Shown here in pieces: positions 12,001-20,350 of a DNA stretch of 64,000 nucleotides. A program made the translations under genes and the position numbers. How positions within the stretch are numbered: position 1 is the stretch's first letter; each line of letters opens with the position of its first letter. The notes beneath the pieces are model-generated. The model was not told where the DNA came from, made no database searches, and was given only the letters and a program-made list of their open reading frames with translations. Origin of the DNA: Carnegiea gigantea (taxonomy: Eukaryota; Streptophyta; Magnoliopsida; Caryophyllales; Cactaceae); NCBI GenBank assembly GCA_029747015.1, contig JAKOGI010000811.1:241501-305500 (forward strand), in the 5' to 3' direction.

Positions 12001-15000
12001 AAACTGGTCAAATATTGGTCAATGGTCAAGCCTTGACCGACTGTGGTCAAACCATCAACTTTGGAGGCAAGGGATTGGCCATATGATGAAACTGGGGCCT
12101 TCTTGAAAGAATGCATCTTTTTTAAAAATAGAGTGTGCTCGGAACATTCTGATTTCAAAATGCACATGCGTATTTGTTGTGGAGCACTTATAAGTGGGAG
12201 TTAGTGCTTTAATTCTATTGGAGCACACCAGCTTATAAGTGCTCAATTTTATTGGCTGATTTTTCTTGCTTGAGGAAGGGGGCACCAAGTTTATGGCTAC
12301 AAAGTGCCTACTTGTATTCATTTGAAAAGAGCGATGAATTGATGAATAGAATTCTGAGGCTGTATGGTTTCCCTGTCTATAATCTCTCACTCTGTTTCAT
12401 GAGCTTTTGAATTGTGATTGAAGTTTTTTTGCCTTGAGTCCTTATACATTCTTGGATTAAAATCCAAATTGAAGACTTTTTGGCTTTTGGTTGTTCGATT
12501 CCAAATACATCAAGTTGGTGTTAGAGCCTTTAATGCATCATCCAGCCTCTCTTTTCTTAAAGTCCCCCTTTATCCTCTTCCTCCCTCTTAGTTGCTTTCC
12601 ATGTTCATCTTTAACTAGGGGCATTGCTGGCCAAGTAATCCCATCCTGGGCCTCCTTAGGCTAACCCCCTTCTTCTCTCTACCCACACCCACTTCCCTCA
12701 AGGACCTCCGCATCGGCTACCACTTGCCTTAACCTATGAGGAGTAGAAAAACCCTGGGACTTTAAAAAAGCTAGGTAAAATTAGAGATAGAATTTTCTAA
12801 GTTCACCAAATAGGCCATTTGAGGGTAGGAGCCGGTGAAGTAGTTCCGAGTGTCTTAGACTTTGAACAGACCATGTTCAACACTTCAAAGTTGAAAGTTG
12901 GGGCAATGCGCTCTGCTAAAATAGTTTCTCGATTTGTTTACCATACGTAAGAAGTATTGAATGAACAAAAGGGCTTTGCTTTTGAGATGACTGGCTAGCA
13001 GGTCTTTCATTCATTCTTTCTTTCTTTCTCTTTTTTTTTTTTTTTTTTAAGGGGTCGGTGAGGAGATGCAGTAATATATTCTCTTAGATCTTCTTTTGAT
13101 CACAAATTGCTGTTTATGAGTGAAGAATATATGACAAGGAATATAAGTTGCTCTTTTTAATAGTCTGCGTCATTTTGCGGGCACTTTAACGCTTGATACC
13201 TGTTTCATGTTCTATTTTAATTTAAGTTCTGATACCTTTAGTTCCTGTTGCGCGGTCTTTGAATGAGGGGTGTTGTGCGTGGTAATGTAAACTAAGGCGG
13301 GATTCGGTATTTGGTCAGGAAATTCATTTTTGGTATTGTTAATAGGTTTATGAATTGTCATGTCTTTGTTCAGTATATAGGAATTTATATGGGAGTAGCT
13401 TGGAGATGATTAGCTCATCTGGTATTTCCATACTTACACACTTGCATCAAATACTACGTAAAAGTAATGAATAGTGTCATGCAAGGTGAAGGACTAATGT
13501 GTCATATTGGATTCCATTTGTTTGTAGCCTTTGGATACATGCATTAAAATGCACAAAGGACAAGCAGCATTTACCCACAACACAACACAACACAACACAC
13601 AGACAAACACACAGACATACAAAGCAATGCAGAGAACTGACTAGAGGTCTTTACTATGTTTTTCAGAGGGCAGCTCAAAAGAGGTGTTGGAGACGTATGC
13701 TGGAGACTGATGAGTTTATGCCAACCAACTCCGACAGTGTACTAACAGACCCTGTAGCCATCACCACAGCATACTTGAAGATGAAGAATCTTTGCATAAA
13801 CATAAGCAGTGAAATGCTGGCCGACATCAGGATCCACAATGAACATATACTTCCCAGGTATATAATTAAATCGAGGAAATGAGGACAACTTGACCGGGGT
13901 AGGTTCTATTGTCGTTCCAATTTAAATGCAAGATGTTTTATTTTCCTTTTCTAACTCAATCCAAGGTTAAAAACAATCAAAATCTCAAATAGGTGATCCA
14001 TTTTTCTTTCCTTTTTTTCCCTAACTATTCGGTGATTCTTTCCTGGCAGCAATGTCAATTGTCTGATACCCTTTTTCTGTTGTATCCGTCAGTTCGATTG
14101 ACCTGTCAAATATTGCTGCTGCTGTTTATGGCACTGAATTGTCCAAGAGGCTTAAAGGGTTCCTTGCTGCATATCCTCCATCCAGCCCTTTGCCACATGT
14201 GAATGAACTTCTGGCAGCAACTTTTGAATTTGAGATGGATCTTGAATCGTGGAATATAAGGTCTGTGAAGTTAGTATTTAATCCCGAGGCTGAAAAGCAT
14301 TTTAAATTTCTATGTCTGGCATCAGGAGTGTTACTGTCTATGACAACTTGATTTATGAGCCTATGTCGCGGTGGATGATTCCAATGTTTATTGTCGAATA
14401 GAAGAAAAAGAAAGCGGTTTTTCAAATCAGAAGAGGTTTTTATTTTCCCATGTTGCTAATTTTATCCATTTATTTCAACATTAACTAATTATATGTTTGT
14501 TATAGCACTGTTCAAGGAGGGGTAAACTGCAGGGAGCTGTTCCACGATTACATAATGGTGTGGGTGCGGGAGATGCAACTTGGGTTTCTTGATCTCTGCA
14601 AAGCGGAAAAGGTGTCTCTCAAGCATTTTAATTTCTGCTGATAATTCTGATATCAGCGTTCATTGACTTTTCAGTGTGCAGTCCCTCCTCCCAAAAAGGG
14701 AAAGAAACTTGCTCTTTGCTTTATCTAAAGTCACCATGTGTCTAACCAGATCAAGGACCGGTATATACCATCCCATATTGAATATGATTTTTGCATTGTG
14801 CAGGTTCTGTGGTCCGGAGTAATTACCAGCTATTCTACCTCACCTTTTGTGGAGAATGTTTATGTGAAGATAAAGGATGCCTTAACTCAGTATGAGATGG
14901 TGATCAGCCGGTGGCCTCAATACTCGCTGGTTCTGGAAAATGTAAGGTCTCCCTACATGAAGATCAGCATTAACATTCCATCCTTTGAGCCTCACTTGAA

Positions 15001-17438
15001 TGAGCATGGCATATTTGATGCATTTATGAACCATCTATCCACAAAGCTTTAAGTATATATTTTCTTGAAGGCTGTTGCTGACATTGAAAGAGCAATCATA
15101 AAAGCACTTGAAAAGCAGAACAGTGATATCTTGGCTCCTTTAAAAGACAGCTTTCCAAAGAAACTTGGTATGCATGTCCAGAAGCTAGCGAGAAGGCAAT
15201 CAGCAGCTCTCTACATTGTCCCCAGTCAAGTATGTGACTTAACAAATCTGTTATTAACATGCATCTGAATAGTATTTTCCAGCGTTAACCCACAGAAACT
15301 GTATAAGCATGGAGTATCTGAAGTAAATTAGAAGTTCACCTTTTCAGTCTTAGTTGGAGGTAATTGGAAACTCCTGTGTTTGGTGATTCAGTGGCATGCT
15401 TTATTTGTTCATTTGTTTTCAAGGTAGTAGACCCTCTTGGAAACCTGAAGGTTATCAAGTTTCTTTACTTCTTCCCTCCTTATGTGGGTGCCTTGTTTTT
15501 TTCTTTTTTGAGAAGGGGGGGGGGGGGTTGGACTATTGACAGAAGACATGAACATGATGTAACATGAAATCAGCACACCAGTGGATGCTTTTACCCAGGT
15601 AGAAAAGGATACTACAAATTTGGTGAATGTACATTGATTTATTTTGCTTATCTAGGTGTTACTTGAAAGAAAATGATACCCTACTCATTTGGACTATGTC
15701 TTTAGACATGAATAGCCACAAAATTCATGTAGCATGTGTGTTCCACAGATCTCTAGATAACAGAAACAAAGACGTTGCAGACGTGATATTTTGTGTGTTT
15801 GATAAGTCCAGACTGTTTAGGGAAGTGTCCAGGGAAAGATTGTTGGTGTTTGGTAGATGTTGGACAGGTTGAGGAGGTCATTTTGACACATCTTAGGTTG
15901 CCATCTCCGGTTCTCCACATGTCCCCTCACAAGGGAAATATACGTCACAATTTTTATTTAAAAAAGAAAAAGAAAAGCAAATTAATGGGTCATCCTTTCT
16001 GTAAGAACTCTCATGCTTTGAGAGTTGCTGCATAATAAAACCCTGCATAAAGCCCACTTGATTACCGCATCTGATCACTAATTTTTTGTTGATTCTAAAT
16101 CTTTGCAGTTGGGTATCTTTCTGAACACTATCAAGAGGATTCTTGAAGTGTTGCATTGTACAGTTGAGGATATCCTGAAATCCTGGGCTTCATGTCTGCC
16201 CATCGTGGCAGACAAAAAGTTGCCCTTTGGAGAGCAGATGAATGGAATTAGAGTTTTGTTGAAGGCAAAGTACAAGAATTATATGCAGGCTATAGTGGCA
16301 AAACTCTATGCTAATGTAAGCTGGGAGAGCCCAATATCCCCCCCCCTCTCCCCAGCATTGTGTATATAGTAGTTTTGTCAGTGTCTACTCGAGTGAGAGG
16401 TGCTTTGGTTCTTTTGGTATTTTTATCATTGCTCACTGCTGTGATGTTTAAGCAAAAATGTCACAAATTCACAATTGGTTACTCACAGTGTCCCCCCCCC
16501 CCTCCGACTCTAAACCTTTGGCTGGGCATTGGGTTTTATTCACCTCCTTGATGTGTCTGAAGGACACAAGTGAATTCTAACATTCTCACATGTTATTATA
16601 GACACAAGCTAGCCGAAACACACAACTGAAGAGAATCTTGGAGGAAACACAGGACACAGATGGGGAGGCTGAGGTTCGTGAGAGAATGCAGATGTTGACT
16701 TTGCAGTTAATGGAATCCATATCAAACTTGCATGAGGTTTTCATGAGCCAAATATTCATTGCACTGTGTCATGGGTTCTGGGATAGAATGGGGCAGGTAA
16801 GAAGGATGCTTTAACATTTTTAGTAGATGCTAGCCTGATGAGCACATCATGATGACTTTTCCTCTGCTCCAGTCTGTGCTGAGGTTCCTGGAAGGAAGGA
16901 AGGAGAACCGAGTTTGGTACAAGGGATCATATTATGCCCTTGGTGTAAGTAAACGTATCGCTACATTCTAATTTGTCTGTCTTTTGATGATATTTGGTGC
17001 ATGGGAGATTTAGATCATTGAGAACGAGATTAATAACAAATTTTTTCCATGTCCGGTGTGGTTATCGTAAAAATCAGAGGATTGGAATTGGGAATAATGC
17101 CTCCAGTTTCTACATTGATACTTGCAAAATTGCTATTTTACTTCTAAACTTCCCATATGCCAAATACCGGATCGAAATGCCCATTCCAAATCTCAAAAAT
17201 ATACTAGACAATTCCTACATATAAAATGCCACGGACAAGTCAAATGTGCTTACAGAGTTGGGGTTTTGTTGTCTTGTAGGTCTTGGATGATACATTTGCT
17301 TCTCAAATGCAGCGTTTGCAAGGCAATTCTCTACTGGAGAAAGACTTGGAGCCCCCTCGATCTGTAGAGGAGGCTCGCTCTATTCTTTGTAGAGATGCAA
17401 CAAACGGAACTCATCAATCAAATTATTTCTATTTTTAG
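1..17438 (+). CDS. Plant Munc13/PATROL1-type protein (DUF810, MUN domain), 3' part, spliced
   Basis: Exons: 1-35 (partial), 89-253, 650-755, 1041-1146, 1238-1348, 3061-3224, 5434-5551, 6248-6472, 13667-13857, 14093-14260, 14506-14611, 14804-14941, 15071-15229, 16109-16315, 16602-16796, 16873-16944, 17280-17438. From 89 on, every junction is GT-AG and phases chain without a break for about 796 codons. The order is a C2-like segment (650-1348), then a long helical MUN region with Munc13-homology stretches MHD1 (about 14506-15229) and MHD2 (about 16602-16944). Arabidopsis PATROL1 and relatives are thought to act in exocytic delivery of membrane proteins such as the plasma-membrane proton pump; this copy looks closer to the C2-bearing relatives (At4g11670-like) than to PATROL1 itself. 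The N-terminal half is outside the window. Family assignment is strong; the function of this copy is inferred. The first exon may be damaged (see 89-253). Confidence 0.9.
89..253 (+). CDS. Munc13-like exon with a probable internal frame lesion
   Basis: Acceptor tttctttcatggcag ends at 88; donor GT at 254. The 3' part reads GSFYMRAGTEYARHVSSLVK and joins in phase to the next exon. At the 5' end, splicing from 1-35 gives ...SSVSEKAMDRS and then TAG at 111-113, followed by EKTQELAL and a shift of one base near the CCC at 137-139 into the GSFYMRAG frame. The other reading (KKLWIVPRRKRRSLRS) is open but basic and unlike the family as I recall it. Either the copy carries a stop plus a 1-base insertion, the sequence has errors here, or the upstream exon is misplaced. 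Confidence 0.7.
254..649 (+). other. Intron between C2-region exons
   Basis: GT at 254, AG at 648-649. AT-rich with no recognisable element. The smaller intron 756-1040 is also plain. Confidence 0.8.
650..755 (+). CDS. Munc13-like exon: start of C2-like segment
   Basis: Acceptor tattgtttgcag ends at 649 and donor gtaagc starts at 756. It completes a GAG codon from the previous exon, then reads QLPCLFILKSSTEDSQMDY and ends ...HPGTGDYHD plus two bases. The exon starts mid-codon, so no start codon belongs here. Confidence 0.85.
1041..1146 (+). CDS. Munc13-like exon: C2-like beta strands
   Basis: The single base at 1041 completes a Phe codon with the TT left by the previous exon; the frame then reads FPESQGDALRIEVQDAKHSA and on to IPISSIAENS. 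Alternating hydrophobic strands (LRIEV, AVIPISS) fit a C2 domain. The overlapping open frame starting at 948 is not used. Confidence 0.88.
1238..1348 (+). CDS. Munc13-like exon: C2-like end, WWPIYHEE motif
   Basis: Thirty-seven codons in phase 0, opening NDKTRWWPIYHEEHECIGKI and ending NEEGNGIK before gtctg. No canonical calcium-binding aspartate loop is obvious, so calcium binding cannot be claimed. Confidence 0.88.
1349..3060 (+). other. Intron 4 (1.7 kb)
   Basis: GT at 1349, AG at 3059-3060. It carries short open frames (for example 1709-2035) with no family resemblance, and the 76-bp palindrome annotated separately. Confidence 0.85.
2324..2399. repeat. 76-bp perfect palindrome without spacer
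   Basis: Base-by-base pairing outward from the 2361/2362 axis matches through 38 pairs; the first mismatch is outside 2324/2399. The centre is actgcatgcagt. The arm begins caaatatgctaagtagcgaa. No target-site duplication is visible. It could be a fold-back element remnant or a template-switch artefact of replication or sequencing. Confidence 0.95.
3061..3224 (+). CDS. Munc13-like exon: start of the helical DUF810/MUN region
   Basis: Acceptor catcttacag ends at 3060. The exon reads GSPVVETLAYDLLLEAAMRA and later WKWLLREFADYY, then stops two bases into an Arg codon before gtagtt. The LLLEAAM and WKWLL helices are characteristic of plant DUF810 proteins. Confidence 0.93.
3225..5433 (+). other. 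Intron 5 (2.2 kb)
   Basis: Bounded by exons in phase 2/1. Contains homopolymer tracts (T and G/C runs near 3283-3412, 3670 and 5120) and a CT microsatellite near 4655-4685; no coding signal or clear transposon. Confidence 0.8.
5434..5551 (+). CDS. Munc13-like exon 6
   Basis: The first base completes Arg; then 39 codons begin YLSYIMKVATPTKDCLQLVL and end KRLNRQE before gtaagt. The acceptor is gtgtttcag. Confidence 0.93.
5552..6247 (+). other. Intron 6
   Basis: Donor gtaagt at 5552, acceptor atgcag at 6247. AT-rich; nothing else recognisable. Confidence 0.8.
6248..6472 (+). CDS. Munc13-like exon 7
   Basis: Seventy-five codons in phase 0, from KSILLECEMQVESLLANVF to AQTILQKYLQ before gtgatg. 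The next coding exon is 7.2 kb away across a transposon-filled intron, yet the frame resumes exactly. Confidence 0.93.
6559..6842. repeat. Tandem duplication, about 140-bp unit
   Basis: gatccaccctggg at 6559 recurs as gatccgccctggg at 6699, and most of the unit repeats, including ttgatttcccactaaattgg and tagaacctgtttagatcgtg. Two copies with scattered substitutions. Confidence 0.9.
8257..8796. mobile_element. hAT-type MITE with perfect 8-bp TSD
   Basis: Begins TAGGGATGGCAATG and ends CATTGTCATCCCTA, the terminal inverted repeat common to plant hAT derivatives. It is flanked by cttgatgg at 8249-8256 and again at 8797-8804. The interior is rich in (t)acccgtaccc-like repeats and has no transposase. 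It interrupts the left arm of the surrounding inverted-repeat element, so it is younger. Confidence 0.9.
9020..11705 (+). repeat. Tandem array of about 540-bp units, partial copies
   Basis: The motif gctcttagtaacgctaagc... recurs at about 9026 and 10850. The downstream part (gaagcctctctyaaagtggagg, tgtgatgatttatatattca, ggataatgctagcaaac) is found again at 11222-11415 and 11420-11555, and the tail ggagtttccacaactggaag...aaaagggtgtat at 10680-10840 and 11550-11700. The first unit is split by the solo LTR at 9389-10674. The reading frames are not recognisable proteins. Confidence 0.85.
9389..10674 (+). mobile_element. Solo LTR, 1286 bp, TSD actat
   Basis: Starts TGATGCATAT and ends ATACATCA, flanked by actat at 9384-9388 and 10675-10679. 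An uninterrupted copy of the same target reads gatgtgagcactttggagtttcc at 11193-11215, so the boundaries are set by comparison. A TATA box (ctatataaaggcc) near 10318 suggests plus orientation, with U3 of about 930 bp. The open frames at 9234-9695 and 9869-10399 lie partly or wholly inside it and are not taken as genes. Confidence 0.88.
13667..13857 (+). CDS. Munc13-like exon 8
   Basis: Acceptor ctatgtttttcag. It opens RAAQKRCWRRMLETDEFM and ends HNEHILP plus two bases. It lies directly after the large intron, so any transcript must splice across the whole insertion cluster. Confidence 0.93.
14093..14260 (+). CDS. Munc13-like exon 9
   Basis: Acceptor tgtatccgtcag. It reads SSIDLSNIAAAVYGTELSKR, then LLAATFEFEMDLESWNI, and ends two bases into Ser before gtctgt. 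Confidence 0.93.
14506..14611 (+). CDS. Munc13-like exon 10: probable start of MHD1
   Basis: Reads STVQGGVNCRELFHDYIMVW and on to GFLDLCKAEK before gtgtct. The hydrophobic and aromatic helix LFHDYIMVWVREM is what I use to place Munc13 homology region 1. Confidence 0.92.
14804..14941 (+). CDS. Munc13-like exon 11 (MHD1)
   Basis: Forty-six codons: VLWSGVITSYSTSPFVENVY to SRWPQYSLVLEN, donor gtaagg. Reading past the donor gives a frame open to 15052, but splicing to 15071 keeps the family sequence. Confidence 0.92.
15071..15229 (+). CDS. Munc13-like exon 12 (end of MHD1)
   Basis: Fifty-three codons: AVADIERAIIKALEKQNSDI to SAALYIVPSQ before gtatgt. The acceptor ttttcttgaag is purine-tailed but the phase is exact. 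Confidence 0.92.
15230..16108 (+). other. Intron 12 (0.88 kb)
   Basis: gtatgt at 15230 to ctttgcag at 16108. A G run near 15517 and several short open frames; nothing recognised. Confidence 0.85.
16109..16315 (+). CDS. Munc13-like exon 13
   Basis: Sixty-nine codons: LGIFLNTIKRILEVLHCTVE to AIVAKLYAN before gtaagc; acceptor aaatctttgcag. Confidence 0.93.
16602..16796 (+). CDS. Munc13-like exon 14: probable MHD2
   Basis: Sixty-five codons: TQASRNTQLKRILEETQDTD to FIALCHGFWDRMGQ before gtaaga. The amphipathic run MLTLQLMESISNLHEVFMS suits Munc13 homology region 2. Confidence 0.93.
16873..16944 (+). CDS. Munc13-like exon 15
   Basis: Twenty-four codons: SVLRFLEGRKENRVWYKGSY to ALG, donor gtaagt, acceptor cctctgctccag. 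Too short to be found as an isolated reading frame; phase continuity supports it. Confidence 0.92.
16945..17279 (+). other. Intron 15
   Basis: gtaagt to gtcttgtag, 335 bp, AT-rich, no element seen. Confidence 0.85.
17280..17438 (+). CDS. Munc13-like terminal exon with stop codon
   Basis: Acceptor gttgtcttgtag. It reads VLDDTFASQMQRLQGNSLLE, then LEPPRSVEEARSILCRD, and ends at TAG 17436-17438. The conserved PRSVxEARS segment near the C-terminus is typical of this family and indicates the native 3' end. Confidence 0.93.
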   Translation, partial: VLDDTFASQMQRLQGNSLLEKDLEPPRSVEEARSILCRDATNGTHQSNYFYF

Positions 17439-18160
17439 AGTAAATCTTCCGTCATTGAACATTATTGCTTTTGTATAGTTCACACAAGATATCCACATCC
17501 TAACTATGATATTATTTTTCCTTGTACATAGGATGCATAGATGACGTTAATTCTTTGTGTAATTGCATGAGAATAGCTTGCCATATTAATTTTTTCGTGT
17601 CGTATAATACAATGAAAAAACCGGTTTTTAAGCTTGCTTCATTGATGCTGTTTTGATTTTGTTGTGGTTTGGTTTTCAGTTATTTTCAAAAGTTTATAAT
17701 GTAAATTTAGAGATGACTTTAGGGATGACTTTTTTGAGGTTTCATGATGACTAATAATATGTTTTTGAGTGACTTTTAAATTTAGAACTGACTAATAGTT
17801 CACTTAGATGTGATTGTAATAACAGTAATCCCTAAAGGAATTTTTAGCCACTTGAGTTAATTATTAATAGTTACCATAAAAGCATCTATCTCATTAGTCA
17901 GTTCTAATTATTAGATAAGATGATTTCATGCAAAACTTCTTCATAAAATGGTATCCGACTTTTGGCATAACTATTTTTGGGACAACAACTCCTCTCAGTA
18001 TCGGTTCTTCTTGTGCGGGGACGAGGATATCCAAATATAAGCGGGTCTTGCCTATGTAAGTATCATCGTCTGTAAATAGATAGATTTTAAGAGACTTGCC
18101 ATAAAAATTCCAGAATACATCTTAGAGTTAAAAATCTTTTGGCATAAATCAATAAATGTT
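17439..18160 (+). other. 3' flank of the Munc13-like gene with a small inverted repeat
   Basis: AT-rich presumed 3' UTR and flank. A plant-style A-rich signal (acaatgaaaaaa) lies near 17608. ttagaactgactaat at 17782-17796 is exactly inverted at 17893-17907, suggesting a small fold-back element. No gene seen. Confidence 0.5.
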
Positions 18161-18241
18161 GCAAAATAAATAAATAAATAAATAAACAACAAGGTAAATA
18201 AATAAAAAATAAAATACAATAAAATATAAAAAGATTAAAAT

Positions 18242-18243
18242 CA

Positions 18244-18289
<46 letters not shown>

Positions 18290-18379
18290 GCTAACAATAA
18301 CAACAACAGTAACAACAACAGCAGCAGCAGCAGCAAAAATAACAACAACAACAACAACGATAACAACAACAACAGCAGC

Positions 18380-18429
<50 letters not shown>

Positions 18430-18624
18430 CAACAACAACAATAACAACAACAACAACAATAAATATAATAACCGCAACAAGACCACCAACACCACTACCA
18501 GCAGCAGCGGCAGCAACAACATCAACAACAATAATAATGATGATAGCAATAACAACAACAACAACTAGAAGAAGAAGAAGAAGAAAAAGAAAAAGAATAT
18601 CAATAGCAATAATAATAACACCAA

Positions 18625-18680
<56 letters not shown>

Positions 18681-19112
18681 GGAACAAAAACCACTACAAC
18701 AATTAAAATAATAACAACAAACAATAACAATAATAACAATGATAATAAAAATAAGAACAACAACAACAACTATAAGAAAAATAATAATAAGAACAACATT
18801 GATAATAGTAATAACAACAACAATAATAACAATAATAATAACAACAATAATAATAATAATGATAATAATAGGAATATGATAACAACAATAACAATAAAAA
18901 TAATAAGAATAAGAATAATAATAATAATAATAACAATGATAGAAGCAAGATCAACCATAGTAGCAACACCACCAGTAGCAACAGCAATAGCAACAACAAC
19001 TACCACAACAATAACAATAACAACAACAATAACAATGTTTTCAAAAAAAAAAAACAATAACAATAAAAAACGAAAACAACAACGACAATAACAATAATAA
19101 TAATTAACTAAA
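18242..19112. repeat. AAT/AAC/AGC simple-sequence block, about 870 bp
   Basis: Nearly pure (AAT)n interspersed with AAC, AGC and AAG triplets. Because period-3 repeats contain no stop in several frames, they produce long spurious frames on both strands of poly-Leu, Ile, Asn or Tyr. These are not genes. Confidence 0.98.
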
Positions 19113-19199
19113 ATCTAGTAGCATTATATCAATAATTCAGGGAAGTGCTCTAAATCAAATACACTAAGTTAGATGATAAAAGTCTATGCCCAGATAAAA

Positions 19200-20350
19200 A
19201 TATTACTAACATACAAAATATAGGAAATGGAGGATAAGTAATACCCAAAACCACACATCAACACTCCCTATGCACTCAGGATCTACGGACGAGCAAGTAC
19301 CAATATGTCTAAGATCTGCAACCTTAATTTTAGACTTGCATAGATTCTTATCTTGCGCCATATCTTCTACTAGTCCTAAATTATTTAAATCGTATCTAAT
19401 CATTTTATTTCAATTCTTCCTAAGCCTACCTCAACCTTTTTCACACTCTGAAAGGCTAATCCTCTAAGTTTCTTCAGTAATGCGTCTATAATTGATTTCC
19501 TCAAATGACCAAAACTATCTAAATCTAGTCTGTGTCATCTTATCTTACATGAGTGTCACTCCTATTTTGTCTTTAATCACTTCATTCTTGATCCTATCTA
19601 ATCTCGTATGCTTACTCATCCACCCAATCATCCTCACCTCTACGACTACCATCCTCTGGACGCGAGTCTTCTTGACTGGCTAACACTCAGCACCATGAAG
19701 TAATGATGGTACGACAACCATATAATATACTCTTCATTCAATCTTAGTTTAATCTTCTTATCACACAACACTAATGAACCATTCTTCCATGTTTCCCATT
19801 TGACCTTTATTCGTTGGTCAATGCTCTTATCAACATCCACCTTTTTTCAAATGGTAGAGTCGAGATATCTGAGCTTTTTAACCTTTGGTATAACCAGACC
19901 ACCAATGGTCACTTCATCTTTAATTTCATCCTCCTCTCTATTGAATTGACATTTTAAATATTCAGTCTTGCTCAACTTTAAACCTTTAGACTCCAAGGTG
20001 TCTCTCGATCGTTCCAACTTATTGTTAACTTCATACTTTAATCTCATTAGTAAGAACAATATCATCATCGAATAGCATATACTACAGTGCCTCATCTTGA
20101 ATCCCTATAGTGTGTTCATCCACAATCACACTGAAAAGAAAAGGACTCAGTACGGATCCTTGATGAAACCGAATATCTATTGGAAAGTTATCTGCATCCC
20201 CTCATAAAGTCCTAACTCTTGTCCCTTACTCCCTTGTACATATCCGTAATAACTTTGTAATCATCGAATTGGTGCCTATGTAATCTTAGATGGACCGCAT
20301 GCATGCATGTCTTGTGTGTTGCTACTGGGTCGACATCATACTTGAATTCC
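19200..20350 (-). mobile_element. LINE (L1-type) reverse-transcriptase fragment, decayed
   Basis: Read on the minus strand, the order is MYKGVRDKS, a degenerate RT active-site stretch MLFDDDIVL near 20070 (family FADD; here Ala is Asp), then NNKLERSRDTLESKGLKLSK, VTIGGLVIPKVKKLRYLDST, and finally DLNNLGLVEDMAQDKNL near 19380, the usual 3' end of plant LINE ORF2. Frameshifts and stops separate these blocks, so it is inactive. Only the 3' half of ORF2 is present; endonuclease and ORF1 are missing. Confidence 0.85.

Larger units (their letters stand above)
8018..12190. mobile_element. Long-inverted-repeat (fold-back or MULE-like) DNA element, composite
   Basis: The left arm (about 8018-8990, excluding an inserted MITE) and the right arm (about 11745-12190) are imperfect reverse complements over roughly 430 bp. 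Anchors: ctccaaagttaactatttga on the left against tcaaaccatcaactttggag on the right; accacggtcaaggcttg against caagccttgaccgactgtgg; aaactaaacttgatgg against atatcaagtttagtttggg; tgtgtattttgaaat against atttcaaaatgcaca. Arm length fits Mutator-like or fold-back elements, but no transposase is seen and I could not fix the ends or a TSD. The middle holds a tandem array and a solo LTR. Confidence 0.7.
6473..13666 (+). other. Intron 7 (7.2 kb), transposon-rich
   Basis: Donor gtgatg, acceptor tttttcag. It holds a 140-bp tandem duplication, a long-inverted-repeat element with nested insertions (about 8018-12190), and otherwise plain AT-rich DNA at 6843-8017 and 12200-13660 (with a T run near 13030 and a CACAA-rich patch near 13575-13620). 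Confidence 0.85.

Noticed and set aside
18149..19091. Long frames (up to 206 codons) on both strands
   Set aside because: Produced by triplet microsatellites; poly-Leu, Ile, Asn and Tyr composition and overlap on opposite strands.
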